Of a stretch of DNA of 64,000 nucleotides, positions 38,943 to 48,800 are shown one piece after another. The notes beneath the pieces were generated by a model that searched no databases, was not told the origin of the DNA, and saw only the letters and a program-made list of their open reading frames with translations. The translations under genes were made by a program, and so were the position numbers. The stretch is from Roseiconus lacunae (GTDB lineage Bacteria > Planctomycetota > Planctomycetia > Pirellulales > Pirellulaceae). The stretch is from the NCBI RefSeq assembly GCF_008312935.1, contig NZ_VSZO01000002.1:345406-409405 (forward strand). The letters run 5' to 3'. Positions within the stretch are counted from its first letter, which is position 1, and the number at the start of each line of letters is the position of its first letter.

Positions 38943-41618
38943 ATGACTTTCCGATTCGATAAATTGACCACCAAAGCGCAGGGCCTCATCGCCGAAGCGC
39001 AAGGCCGTGCGACCTCTGCCGGCAATCCCGACATCACGTCACTGCATCTGCTCAGCGCAATGCTGGACGAAACGGACGGCCTCACGGGCGCCTTACTGGA
39101 CAAGATGAACGTCGACTCAAAGCAGCTGCGTGAACTGACCGCGAGCGAACTGGAAAAAACGCCTTCGGTAACGGGAGGACGTCAGCCAGGAATCTCCGGT
39201 GAACTGCAATCGGCGCTCAACGAAGCGGCGACCGCGGCCGAGTCTCTGAAAGACGAATACGTGGCGACCGAGCACTTACTGTTGGGCTTGGCCAAAGCCA
39301 AAACCAAGGCCCAGAGCCTGCTGTCACTCTGCGGGATCAATGCCGATGATGTATTGAAGGCCGCAAGTGAAATCCGCGGCAGTGCGCGAGTCACTGACCA
39401 GAACGCCGAAGAGACCTATCAGGCACTTCAAAAGTACGGCGTTGACCTGACCGAACTGGCTTCGCAAGGCAAGCTCGATCCGGTCATCGGTCGTGACAAC
39501 GAAATCCGCCGAGTCATCCAGGTGCTTTCACGACGCACCAAGAACAATCCTGTTCTGATCGGTCAGCCAGGGGTCGGAAAGACCGCGATCGCGGAAGGTT
39601 TGGCGCTACGTATCTTTGAAGCAGATGTCCCACATAGCTTGAAAAATAAACGGGTGATTGCACTCGATATGGGCGCGCTTGTCGCCGGGGCAAAATTCCG
39701 AGGTGACTTCGAAGAACGACTCAAAGCGGTACTACGCGAAGTCAAAGATTCTGACGGGCGTGTCATTTTGTTTATCGATGAGTTGCACTTGGTCGTCGGA
39801 GCGGGTAAAGCCGAAGGGTCTCCCGATGCGGCAAACCTACTCAAGCCCGAATTGGCACGTGGCGCACTTCGCTGCGTCGGCGCGACGACGCTGGACGAAT
39901 ACCGACAGCACATCGAAAAAGACGCCGCACTCGAACGCCGTTTTCAGCCGGTGTTTGTTGAGGAGCCAAGCGTCGATGACACCATCGCGATTCTTCGTGG
40001 ACTAAAACCGCGTTACGAATCACATCACGGGGTGCGGATCACCGATAGCGCGCTGGTTGCCGCCGCAACACTGGCCAACCGCTACATCACCGATCGTTTC
40101 CTCCCGGACAAGGCGATCGACTTGGTTGACGAAGCGACAAGCCGATTGGCGATGGAAAAGGAAAGCGTTCCCGAACCGATCGATCGTATCCAACGACGTT
40201 TGCGTCAGCTTGAATTGGCCCTGCGGCAGCTTCAAGATGAAGACCCAGATGATGCGTCGATCGTCGCCAGCCGAGAGGAGATCCAAGCGGAAATGGAGAC
40301 CCTCGCCAAAGAGCTTGTTGATCTGCGAGAACAGTGGGAAAGCGAGAAGATTGGCCTCGAAGGCGTCCAGTCGATTCGACAAGAAGCCGAAACGCTCGCC
40401 CATCGTTTCGCAACCCTTGATGCCGAAGCCAAGCAAACGCAACTGCGCGGCGAAAACCCTGAATCAATCTACCGCGAAATGCTAGAGGTCCAATCGCGCC
40501 AAAAAGAACTCGAAGCCAAGCTCAATGAAATCGAAATCCGTGACGCCAACAACGACTCGGAAGAAGACAAGCCAGAGCACCATCGCCGATTGCTGCGACG
40601 GGAAGTTACGAGCGACGAAATCGCCGAAGTTGTATCGATGTGGACCGGGGTGCCGGTGAGCCGCATGATGGAAACCGAACGCGCCAAGTTGCTCGTGATG
40701 GAGGAACGTTTACACCAACGTGTTATCGGCCAGGACGAAGCCGTCCGCGCGGTCAGTGACGCGGTACGCCGAAGCCGAAGTGGTCTGTCCGATCCTAATC
40801 GACCGATCGGATCATTTTTATTCCTCGGCCCGACCGGCGTCGGAAAGACAGAGCTCTGTAAGGCACTGGCAGAAATCATGTTCGATGACGAATCGGCAAT
40901 GGTTCGAATCGACATGAGTGAGTTTATGGAGCGGCACAGCGTCGCACGGATGATCGGCGCACCGCCCGGTTATGTCGGCTACGAAGAAGGCGGAAAGCTA
41001 ACCGAAGCCGTCCGACGCCGCCCCTACGCGGTCATACTCCTCGATGAAATTGAGAAGGCTCACCCCGACGTGTTCAACATCCTGCTGCAAGTGCTCGATG
41101 ACGGACGCTTGACCGACGGGCAAGGCCGCACGGTGAACTTTTCGAACACGGTGATCGTGATGACCAGCAATGCTGGCAGCCAGGAAATCCAGCGCATCGC
41201 AGCCGACGACGGCAGTGAAGACGACATGCATGCGGCCGTCCAAGAAGCCCTGCGTTCACGCTTTCTGCCAGAGTTTTTGAATCGGATCGACGACACCGTC
41301 ATTTTCAAACCACTCGACCAAACTGAGATTCGCAAGATTGTGAAACTACAGCTCGACCAGCTGGCGACACGCTTGCACGAAAATGGTTTGAATTTGGAAG
41401 TGACCGAAGCAGCGATCGACGAAATCGCCAAAGTCGGTTACGACCCGACCTACGGGGCTCGCCCCTTGAAGCGAGTCATTCAGCGGCAAATCCAAAACCA
41501 ATTGGCAACCGCGCTACTGAAGAGTTCGTTTCCGGAAGGAAGCACCGTCTTGGTCGACCACGACGGACTGGACTTTACCTTCGGGAGTCAAACGCCGATC
41601 GATCATGCGACGGCGTAG
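38943..41618 (+). CDS. clpB: Protein disaggregase ClpB
   Basis: 891 residues. N-terminal double-repeat domain (about 1-150), first AAA+ domain with Walker A lysine K213 (GQPGVGKT), long middle coiled coil (about 410-530) that docks DnaK, second AAA+ domain with K635 (GPTGVGKT), and C-terminal [18 protein letters not shown]. This hexameric ATPase solubilises aggregates with DnaK. AGGAG at 38930-38934 gives a normal ribosome-binding site. It lacks the IGF/IGL-type ClpP-binding loop of ClpA/X in what I can see, consistent with ClpB. Confidence 0.98.
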   Translation: MTFRFDKLTTKAQGLIAEAQGRATSAGNPDITSLHLLSAMLDETDGLTGALLDKMNVDSKQLRELTASELEKTPSVTGGRQPGISGELQSALNEAATAAESLKDEYVATEHLLLGLAKAKTKAQSLLSLCGINADDVLKAASEIRGSARVTDQNAEETYQALQKYGVDLTELASQGKLDPVIGRDNEIRRVIQVLSRRTKNNPVLIGQPGVGKTAIAEGLALRIFEADVPHSLKNKRVIALDMGALVAGAKFRGDFEERLKAVLREVKDSDGRVILFIDELHLVVGAGKAEGSPDAANLLKPELARGALRCVGATTLDEYRQHIEKDAALERRFQPVFVEEPSVDDTIAILRGLKPRYESHHGVRITDSALVAAATLANRYITDRFLPDKAIDLVDEATSRLAMEKESVPEPIDRIQRRLRQLELALRQLQDEDPDDASIVASREEIQAEMETLAKELVDLREQWESEKIGLEGVQSIRQEAETLAHRFATLDAEAKQTQLRGENPESIYREMLEVQSRQKELEAKLNEIEIRDANNDSEEDKPEHHRRLLRREVTSDEIAEVVSMWTGVPVSRMMETERAKLLVMEERLHQRVIGQDEAVRAVSDAVRRSRSGLSDPNRPIGSFLFLGPTGVGKTELCKALAEIMFDDESAMVRIDMSEFMERHSVARMIGAPPGYVGYEEGGKLTEAVRRRPYAVILLDEIEKAHPDVFNILLQVLDDGRLTDGQGRTVNFSNTVIVMTSNAGSQEIQRIAADDGSEDDMHAAVQEALRSRFLPEFLNRIDDTVIFKPLDQTEIRKIVKLQLDQLATRLHENGLNLEVTEAAIDEIAKVGYDPTYGARPLKRVIQRQIQNQLATALLKSSFPEGSTVLVDHDGLDFTFGSQTPIDHATA

Positions 41619-41634
41619 ACGTTCGGGCATTCGA

Positions 41635-41672
41635 TCAAACATACAAACGGCGCCGGCTGTTTGTGTGTTTGA
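41635..41672. terminator. Strong hairpin after clpB
   Basis: A 14-bp stem (41635-41648 with 41659-41672, one T-G wobble) with the GC-rich ten-base loop GGCGCCGGCT, starting 16 bases after the clpB stop. No T-run follows, so it may stabilise the 3' end or terminate with help. The next gene is convergent and could use it in reverse. Confidence 0.65.
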
Positions 41673-41832
41673 GTCGCCCCAAAATACAGGGGTCCGAAAT
41701 ACAGGGGGCTGCACCTATTCAAATCAATGACTGCTGATTACCGTGGGCGGCCGGTTATCGACAGCGAAGTTCGATGGCCTATGGCGAATCCCTTGATAGA
41801 TGAGAAAATAGGCAAACACTGGGTGCGTTCCG

Positions 41833-42555
41833 CTATCGGGTTTGAAACTGCTGCAACTTCGCAAAGATCTGCAATCGCAGTGGGCCCGTGTCTGCTCGCA
41901 AGGCGTTACGATAATTCGCGCGAGCCATCCGAAGGTTACCATCTGCTTCGGCACGTAACCCACGCTCGAATGCCGCTTCGGCAATCCGTTGCTGGGCGCG
42001 AATGTTCGCCGCCAACCGTGACTGCAAGTATTGATTGTGTGCGGCGTGGTACGCTGATGCTGCTTGCGCGGCAACGTTGTCATGAACCGGTTGCCCGTAA
42101 CCACCGCCAGTGACAATTGGCGTCACGCCGGTGACGAAGGGGCGGATGGTTTGCGATTGGATTGCCCCGGGGATGCCATTGGTGGTCGTCAGCGAAGGTG
42201 TCGTCGATTGCAGCGTCGACGAACGGCCTTGAATCGCACTTAGTCCAATCGCCCCGCGTGTCCTACCGCTAGAAAATCCAAATCCCGTCCGGAGCCCAGA
42301 ATTCGGATCGAAACCGGAGTTCGGTACGCCGACTCCAGCCGGAGTCTGCCCCCAACCCGGAAACTGTGCGAAAAAGTTTGGCCCTTGCAAGTTCCAACGC
42401 ACGCCCGTCGACTCGAAAAAACCGGTCCGTCCTTGAATAGCGGGCGAAACGGCTTGGACCATTTGCGCCAAGACTTGATTTGCACTCGCCGCCTGAAAGG
42501 TGATCACGACGAGCACCGCGAGGGCCTTGAACCACGTGAAAGAAGGCTGGATCAT
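41833..42555 (-). CDS. Secreted orphan protein
   Basis: 240 residues with a signal peptide (about 1-30, ending ANQVLAQM). The middle is Gly/Thr/Pro/Ser rich and looks unstructured; the C-terminal 80 residues are helical (AAHNQYLQSRLAANIRAQQR, then LRMARANYRNALRAD), possibly TPR-like. Function unknown. It follows the exported ArsC-like gene by 46 bp on the same strand and may be in its transcription unit. Confidence 0.7.
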   Translation of the reverse strand: MIQPSFTWFKALAVLVVITFQAASANQVLAQMVQAVSPAIQGRTGFFESTGVRWNLQGPNFFAQFPGWGQTPAGVGVPNSGFDPNSGLRTGFGFSSGRTRGAIGLSAIQGRSSTLQSTTPSLTTTNGIPGAIQSQTIRPFVTGVTPIVTGGGYGQPVHDNVAAQAASAYHAAHNQYLQSRLAANIRAQQRIAEAAFERGLRAEADGNLRMARANYRNALRADTGPLRLQIFAKLQQFQTR

Positions 42556-42601
42556 TGATCTTCACCCCAGAGTTCGTAAATCGCACATCAATCGCTAACA
42601 G

Positions 42602-43336
42602 TTACCGCGACATCTGGGCGACTTGAGACATCAGATAAAACATTTCTTGGGCGATCTGAAAACAACGCTCATTGTAGCGTTCATTCTCTTGCGGCGTCCG
42701 GTCGGCGACTTTTGGATCTTCATAATGCAGCGCGAACCGTCCCTGGCTACCAGAAACAACCGGACAAATCCGATCAGCATCGGAACAGCACATCATCGCA
42801 ATGAATGGCGTCGAAGCATTGCCGGCATCCTCATAGAGCTTTGAAAAGCACTTCAGGGGTGCGACCGAGTCGGCATATTGAACGAGATAAACCGGGTTGG
42901 CTTTCTCTCCGGTCGCGACGACCGAGAGGCCTGAGCGTCGCAGCGCTCGCACGGTGCGAATGTTGCACGCAGTCGTTTCTGTACCGCCGGAAAATGCGTC
43001 GACGCCAGGGACTTCGTAGTGGTGCGCCGCGATCTGACACCACACTTGTCCGAATTGACTGCGTCGTGAATTGTGCGTACAGATAAAATTCAACTGCACA
43101 TGGCCGTCGCGGTTGCTGGTCGCAACAATGTGCTTTGCGATCTGGTCGAGCAATTGCTGACGGCCTGTCGGTAAAGAATCAAACGATTCGGTAACTCGCT
43201 GAACGAATGGCCGGACCGGTTCGACAAGCCGCGTGTTCTCGCGCTGGCGTTCCCCGGACGGAGCAGTGGTCGTTTCGGCAATGACGACGGCGCCCAATCC
43301 CGAAAGCATGAGCATAGTCGCAATCAATCGTTTCAT
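42602..43336 (-). CDS. Exported arsenate-reductase-like (ArsC/LMW phosphatase) protein
   Basis: 244 residues. A typical signal peptide (about 1-21) precedes a low-molecular-weight phosphatase fold. The P-loop is C86-T-H-N-S-R-R92 (C-x5-R). Compared with S. aureus pI258-type thioredoxin-coupled ArsC, FICTHNSRRSQ aligns with its P-loop, and CSDADRICP (Cys184 and Cys191, seven apart) aligns with the resolving cysteine pair Cys82/Cys89. So all three redox cysteines of ArsC are present, but the protein is apparently exported, which is unusual because known ArsC act in the cytoplasm with thioredoxin. An alternative is a periplasmic tyrosine phosphatase. The gene follows a terminator after the TRASH gene. 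Confidence 0.8.
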   Translation of the reverse strand: MKRLIATMLMLSGLGAVVIAETTTAPSGERQRENTRLVEPVRPFVQRVTESFDSLPTGRQQLLDQIAKHIVATSNRDGHVQLNFICTHNSRRSQFGQVWCQIAAHHYEVPGVDAFSGGTETTACNIRTVRALRRSGLSVVATGEKANPVYLVQYADSVAPLKCFSKLYEDAGNASTPFIAMMCCSDADRICPVVSGSQGRFALHYEDPKVADRTPQENERYNERCFQIAQEMFYLMSQVAQMSR

Positions 43337-43366
43337 CGAATCACCTTAAAGTAGATGCAAATAAAA

Positions 43367-43392
43367 ACGCCCCGGAGGACTCTCCGGGGCGT
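43367..43392 (-). terminator. Intrinsic terminator after the TRASH gene (minus strand)
   Basis: A perfect 11-bp stem ACGCCCCGGAG/CTCCGGGGCGT around loop GACT (43367-43377 and 43382-43392). On the minus strand the stem is followed by TTTTTAT (43367-43361). It lies 48 bp after the stop of the double-TRASH gene, so it ends that transcript and gives the ArsC-like gene only read-through or its own promoter. Confidence 0.88.
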
Positions 43393-43439
43393 GATGATTG
43401 TTCAATTTTGCTGCGGAAAGCAACACAAGTTCGGCAGGC

Positions 43440-43892
43440 CTATTCTTTCTCAGCCTTCGCTTTTGCAAAGCCGTTTTCAAATGCCTTGTCATTGAAAACG
43501 AGCTTCAGTTTTGCTTCGGTGTCTTCCGCTTTTTCAACTTTGCCTTTGCAATTGTTACAGCAAAACGCAACCTTCGCGCCTTCGATCTTCAACGCGGTTG
43601 AATCCTTCGCGGGTCCGCCGCTAAACGGGCATGCCTTTTGTTCGTACTGTTTTGTCGAAACCAGTTGATGGTTGGCTTTGACCGCAAACGGCTTACTGTC
43701 TTTTTCGAACTTGCTTTCGCAATTACCGCAACAGAAAAACACTTTCCCGTCTTTGTACTCGGCCGATTTGTCAGCCTTCGCAGCGCGAGGTGCGACGACG
43801 CACTTGACGCCTTCCAAGCTGACATCAGCCGTCACGGTTGTTGCGACTGCGACTACGAGCACGGCAACTGCCGACGCAATAAACTTTCTCAT
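43440..43892 (-). CDS. Exported protein with two TRASH-like metal-binding domains
   Basis: 150 residues from the ATG at 43892, with AGGA a few bases upstream; the longer in-frame start at 44105 would bury the signal peptide. After a signal peptide (about 1-22), two similar units follow. Unit 1 has C31-x22-C54-x3-C58 and unit 2 has C88-x22-C111-x3-C115, both with an extra adjacent Cys (C55, C112). This equals the TRASH-domain spacing of heavy-metal sensors and chaperones. Each unit has the form KVxFCCxNC. The protein would bind copper or another soft metal in the periplasm. Its own terminator follows, and an exported ArsC-like gene is next. Confidence 0.85.
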   Translation of the reverse strand: MRKFIASAVAVLVVAVATTVTADVSLEGVKCVVAPRAAKADKSAEYKDGKVFFCCGNCESKFEKDSKPFAVKANHQLVSTKQYEQKACPFSGGPAKDSTALKIEGAKVAFCCNNCKGKVEKAEDTEAKLKLVFNDKAFENGFAKAKAEKE

Positions 43893-44318
43893 CTCGTTTT
43901 CCTGATGTTGTAAGAGACGCGTGACTAAGGGGAACAGGCGAGCGTTTCGCCAGCATTGGGGGTTGAACGGTGAGGGTTGATCCGTTCCCGCACGTGAGCG
44001 ATCGGAGTTAGGCGATGACACGCTGCATAGGAAGCCTTGCTTTTGAAGCTCTGCCTCTGCTGGATCTGGCGACCTACGCCGTAGATCCAACTGATACACA
44101 CTCACCTGCTAGGAGCCGTTTCCACCTACACCATAGGCATCTCGCCCCCCCGAAACCAAGACATGCTTTGCCGAATCGGGCAAAAAAATCAAATTCGCCA
44201 GAATCCCTGACCGGCATTTTGCATCGCCATTTTTGGAAATGGGAAGCAGATCGCCGACAATTCGCCACAGGACGGGACGACACTCCGGCTGGGACCTGAT
44301 CTACCAAACCCCAGAGTG
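43893..44318. other. Intergenic region
   Basis: 426 bp upstream of the TRASH gene and downstream of the M48 peptidase gene, both minus strand. It should hold the TRASH gene promoter. I see no RNA gene or strong palindrome. Confidence 0.45.
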
Positions 44319-45572
44319 TTACGCTAGGACGGCATCAATTCGCTGCGAAACTCCGGGGTGCAACCAACTCGGGCGGCGGGCCCCTTCACAGCCATCGGTG
44401 ACTTTCACCAGCGCAGAGGATAATGTCCGCCCGGCTTCCTCGACCGACGCAGGAACACAAGATTCCGGCCAACAAACTTCCGGCGCTAGCTGGCAAGCGA
44501 CAGAATCGGCATCGAATTCACAGAAATAGCTAACTTGACGCAAGATGCACACCGTCGCCGCCAAACTGACCGTGTTGCCAATCATCGGAGCCCATTGGAT
44601 CAGGGTATCGCTTGGCGAAATCACTCCAACGCTGGCCTGAATCGCCAAGCCTCCCAGCCAAGCTGGGGCCAGTGCCAAGACTCGAATTAGCGCGTGCTTG
44701 CGTCTCGCATGCGCGACTTCATGCAAGATCACCATCGCGAGCTGCGGACGGCTGAGATCACGAACCAGTCGATCAGTCAAAAAGACGATTTGAAACCGAC
44801 CGAAGAACCCTGCCATCATGGCGTTGAAACTACGTTGTTTCGTATCCCAAATGATCAACTTGCAGCGTTTCAAACCAGCCGCTTGAAGGACCTGATGAAT
44901 CCAACTCGAAGTTGCTTCGTCGATCGATGTCTGCGGAAACGCACGGCGGACTAACCATGGCATCACAAAGACGGACGCCGCAATCATGGTCAGGATCAGC
45001 AGCCCGATTCGAGTGCCCGGACTGAGCGGGATGATTGACGCGATATCGACGAGAACCAACATCAATAAAATCGGGACGACGATCCACGCGATCGTCGAGC
45101 GAGCCATCAGCGCAAGCCAAGCGACGGTTGAACGAAAGCCCGACCTGGCGACACCCAAACGTTGCGCGAAACGATGTTCGGCCGACCACAAGCCGAGCAA
45201 GATCGCCACCGTTGGCAACAACAGACCAATCGCATGCAATGTCATCGACTGGGATACCACCGGCAGTTGGTCCAGGCAGCGTCCTAGCCCAAATCCCCCT
45301 AAACACAGACCGATGATCGCCAACGACAGCCAGCGTAAACAGGTCGTTTGCCGACCAAACCAATCAAAAGCGGTGTCGACGGTGATCTCGCCCTGCCGGA
45401 CCAAATTCAAGACCAACCGCCCACACAGAAAACACATCACCCACCAAATACCGACGACGGCTGCGGAAAATGCGACTGAACGTTCAAGATCGATCGCCGG
45501 ATTTGCCCCCGGTTGGGGAAGCGTGCCAAAGCTAAGCGAGATGACGACGGCAAGAAAATAGTAGAGCTGCAC
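44319..45572 (-). CDS. Membrane M48-family zinc metallopeptidase
   Basis: 417 residues with about six to eight membrane helices in the first half and near the C-terminus. The zinc motif is HEVAH (H284-H288), with the third ligand E352 in CEFDADSVAC, as in HtpX/Ste24-type M48 peptidases. It probably cleaves membrane or envelope proteins. The start is a GTG at 45572 (MQLYYF); no other start gives the first helix. Function in this organism unknown; no operon partner is evident. Confidence 0.87.
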   Translation of the reverse strand: MQLYYFLAVVISLSFGTLPQPGANPAIDLERSVAFSAAVVGIWWVMCFLCGRLVLNLVRQGEITVDTAFDWFGRQTTCLRWLSLAIIGLCLGGFGLGRCLDQLPVVSQSMTLHAIGLLLPTVAILLGLWSAEHRFAQRLGVARSGFRSTVAWLALMARSTIAWIVVPILLMLVLVDIASIIPLSPGTRIGLLILTMIAASVFVMPWLVRRAFPQTSIDEATSSWIHQVLQAAGLKRCKLIIWDTKQRSFNAMMAGFFGRFQIVFLTDRLVRDLSRPQLAMVILHEVAHARRKHALIRVLALAPAWLGGLAIQASVGVISPSDTLIQWAPMIGNTVSLAATVCILRQVSYFCEFDADSVACQLAPEVCWPESCVPASVEEAGRTLSSALVKVTDGCEGARRPSWLHPGVSQRIDAVLA

Positions 45573-45844
45573 GAAAAACTACGGCGGAAGGATTCGTCGG
45601 TAAAAAATCGAGTGACTTCTGGACAGACCTCAAAATATTCCATGATTTGCTTGCCCGCCGCAACTTTCGACGATTCGACATCTGAATGACCGTTCGGGCG
45701 GGCAGGTTATGACGCCCAACACTCGTCCCCTATCGGTCGGCGGCCCCGCCCGTCACCATCGGTGTGGGCTGACTGAACGCTTCCAGGCCCGGTAGACTGG
45801 AGCAAAAGGACTGTTGCAACCCAAAAATCTCCGATAAAGACCGC

Positions 45845-48800
45845 ATGTCGACGACCGAAATCAAGGTCAAAGGTGCCCGCGAACACAACCTTCGAAACGT
45901 CAATCTGACGCTTCCTCGCGGCGAGCTGATTTGTTTCTCCGGAGTCTCTGGAAGCGGAAAGTCGTCGCTGGCTTTCGACACGCTTTATGCAGAAGGTCAA
46001 CGGCGGTACGTCGAATCGCTGTCCAATTACGCACGTCAGTTTATGGGGCAGATGCCCAAACCTGACGTGGACTTGGTCAGTGGACTCAGCCCGTCGATTT
46101 CGATCGCACAGAAATCGACCGGCAACAATCCGCGGTCGACCGTCGGAACGATTACAGAGATCTACGACTTTTTGCGTGTACTGTTCGCACGCGTCGGCAC
46201 ACCAAAGTGCCCGAAGTGTGACGTCGAAATTGCGGCCCAGCCGGCCGATGCGATCACCTCGCGGATTATCGATTGCGATCCTGAAACCGATGTTTGGATC
46301 CTGGCTCCTTTGGTTCGAGCCAAAAAGGGTGAGTTCAAAGACCTCTTCGAAGATCTCCGTAAACAAGGATTCACACGAGCCCGAGTGGATGGAGAAACAA
46401 TTCGCTTGTCGGACCCGCCGCCGCTTGACCGAACGCGTCGTCATGATGTCGAAGTGGTCGTCGATCGCATCGGGGCCGATCAGCGAGATCGCGGTCGGAT
46501 TCAAGAAGCCGTTACCCAAACGCTTCGATTGGGCGATGCCTCCGTGATCGTTTCGCTGTCGGAAATCAATTCAGATTCGGCGGCACCACCCAAGCAGGAT
46601 CTCCTTTACTCCTCACGCTACTCGTGCCCTTCGTGCGGCGACAGTTTTCGACCGCCTACGCCGCAACTGTTCTCGTTTAATAACCCACAGGGAATGTGTG
46701 AATCCTGCGACGGGTTGGGGCATCTTTACACATTCATCCCCGAGCAAATCATTCCCGACGACAGCAAGTCAATTCGTCACGGAGCGATCACGCTACTCGG
46801 AAAGTGGGGTGACATCGGACGATACCGACGTCACATCTACAAAGGCTTTGCCGATGCGATGGACAAGGCGTTGGAATTGGAACCGGGAAGCATGCTTCAA
46901 ACCAAGTGGCGTGAGCTGTCTCCCGAAGCTCGAAAGTTGTGGCTATGGGGAAGCGATTCGACTTACGAATTGACTTGGCGTGGCGGAAAGCGTAGCCGAA
47001 AGTACAGCGGGTCTTTCAATGGCTTTATCCCCGAGTTGCTCGACCGTTACCGGACGACAAACAACAAGATGCAGCTTCGGCATCTGGAAAAGTTCATGGA
47101 CACGATCGATTGTGTCGACTGCCATGGGCAACGATTAAATCGTCAGGCCAGTGCGACCACGATCACAACCAAAAGCAAGTCGTTCGCTGATCGCCCGGAA
47201 CGATCGCTCCCAGACCTGTGTGATCTTTCGATCGATCGGCTCTACGAGTTCTTTACCGATTTGGAACTGACAGAGACGGACACGAAAATCGCCGCCGAAG
47301 CTTTGAAGGAGATCCGAACGCGGATCGGTTTCCTTCTAGGAGTCGGACTGAATTATCTGACGCTCTCCCGAACCGCGCCGACGCTCTCCGGTGGCGAATC
47401 GCAACGAATCCGACTTGCCGGACAGATTGGAAGCGGATTGGTCGGTGTGCTGTACATCCTGGACGAACCGTCGATCGGATTACACGCCCGCGACAACGAT
47501 CGCCTAATCGAAACATTGGTCCGCTTGCGCGACGCCGGCAACACGCTGATTGTTGTCGAGCATGACGAAGATACGATGCGTGCTTCAGACCGGATCATCG
47601 ATTTTGGCCCCGGCCCAGGTGTTCGCGGCGGGAAGATCGTCGGCATGGGGTCCGCCGATGAATTGGGCGATAAACCACGCAGTGAAACAGGCAAGTACTT
47701 ATCGGGAAAGAAATCGATCGCGGTCCCGACACGACTACGCCCGACCGACCATGAGCAACAACTGACGATCCACGGGGCAACGTTCCACAACTTAAAAAAC
47801 GTTGATGTCAGCATCCCGCTGCAAACAGTGACCTGTGTGACCGGGGTCTCCGGAAGCGGTAAAAGTTCGCTGATCGGTGGGATCCTTGAACCCGCGCTTC
47901 GGAACGCGCTCAATGGCGCCGAAGCCGAAGTCGGAGAACACGATTCGATCAGCGGGCTGGAGCATCTCGATAAGACGATCGCGATCGACCAATCACCGAT
48001 CGGGCGGACCCCACGCAGCAACCCCGCAACCTATGTCAAAGTCTTTGACGAAATCAGAAACCTGTACGCGAAGATGCCGGAAGCCAAAACTCGTGGCTAC
48101 ACGGCAAGCCGTTTCAGTTTCAATGTCGACGGCGGACGCTGTGCCGCCTGTGACGGGAACGGCGCCACCAAGCTTGAAATGGACTTCTTGGCCGACATCT
48201 GGGTCACCTGTCCGATCTGCGCCGGGCGGCGATACAACCGCGAAACACTGTCGGTCGAATTCAAAGGTGCTTCGATCGCTGACGTCCTGGAAATGGACAT
48301 CGCCGAAGCGTTAAAGCTGTTTAAGAACGTTCCTAAGATCGCAGAAAAATTGCAAACGTTGGTCGACGTCGGCTTGGAATATCTCAAGCTCGGCCAGCCT
48401 TCGCCGACGTTGTCCGGCGGCGAAGCACAACGCATCAAACTCTCTCGTGAGCTCAGCAAGAAAGAAACAGGTCGGACGCTGTATGTGCTTGACGAACCGA
48501 CGACGGGACTGCACTTCGCCGATATCGAACTGCTGTTAAAAGTCATCCACGGGCTGGCCGATCGCGGTAACACCGTGGTCATCGTCGAACACAACTTGGA
48601 CGTCATCAAAACCTCCGACCATGTAATCGATCTCGGCCCAGAAGGTGGCGAAGGCGGCGGAAAAGTCATCATCGCCGGACGGCCACAAGAGGTCGCCGAG
48701 TGTAGCGAAAGTCATACCGGCGCGTCGCTTGCCAAAACCCTAGGCATTCGCCCGGCAAAGAAACGCAAAAAACGCGGCAGCGGTAAAGCGACCGTCGAAC

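Noticed and set aside
45707..46519. 270-aa minus-strand ORF over the uvrA start
   Set aside because: It is antisense to the first UvrA ATPase domain; no start signal or family.
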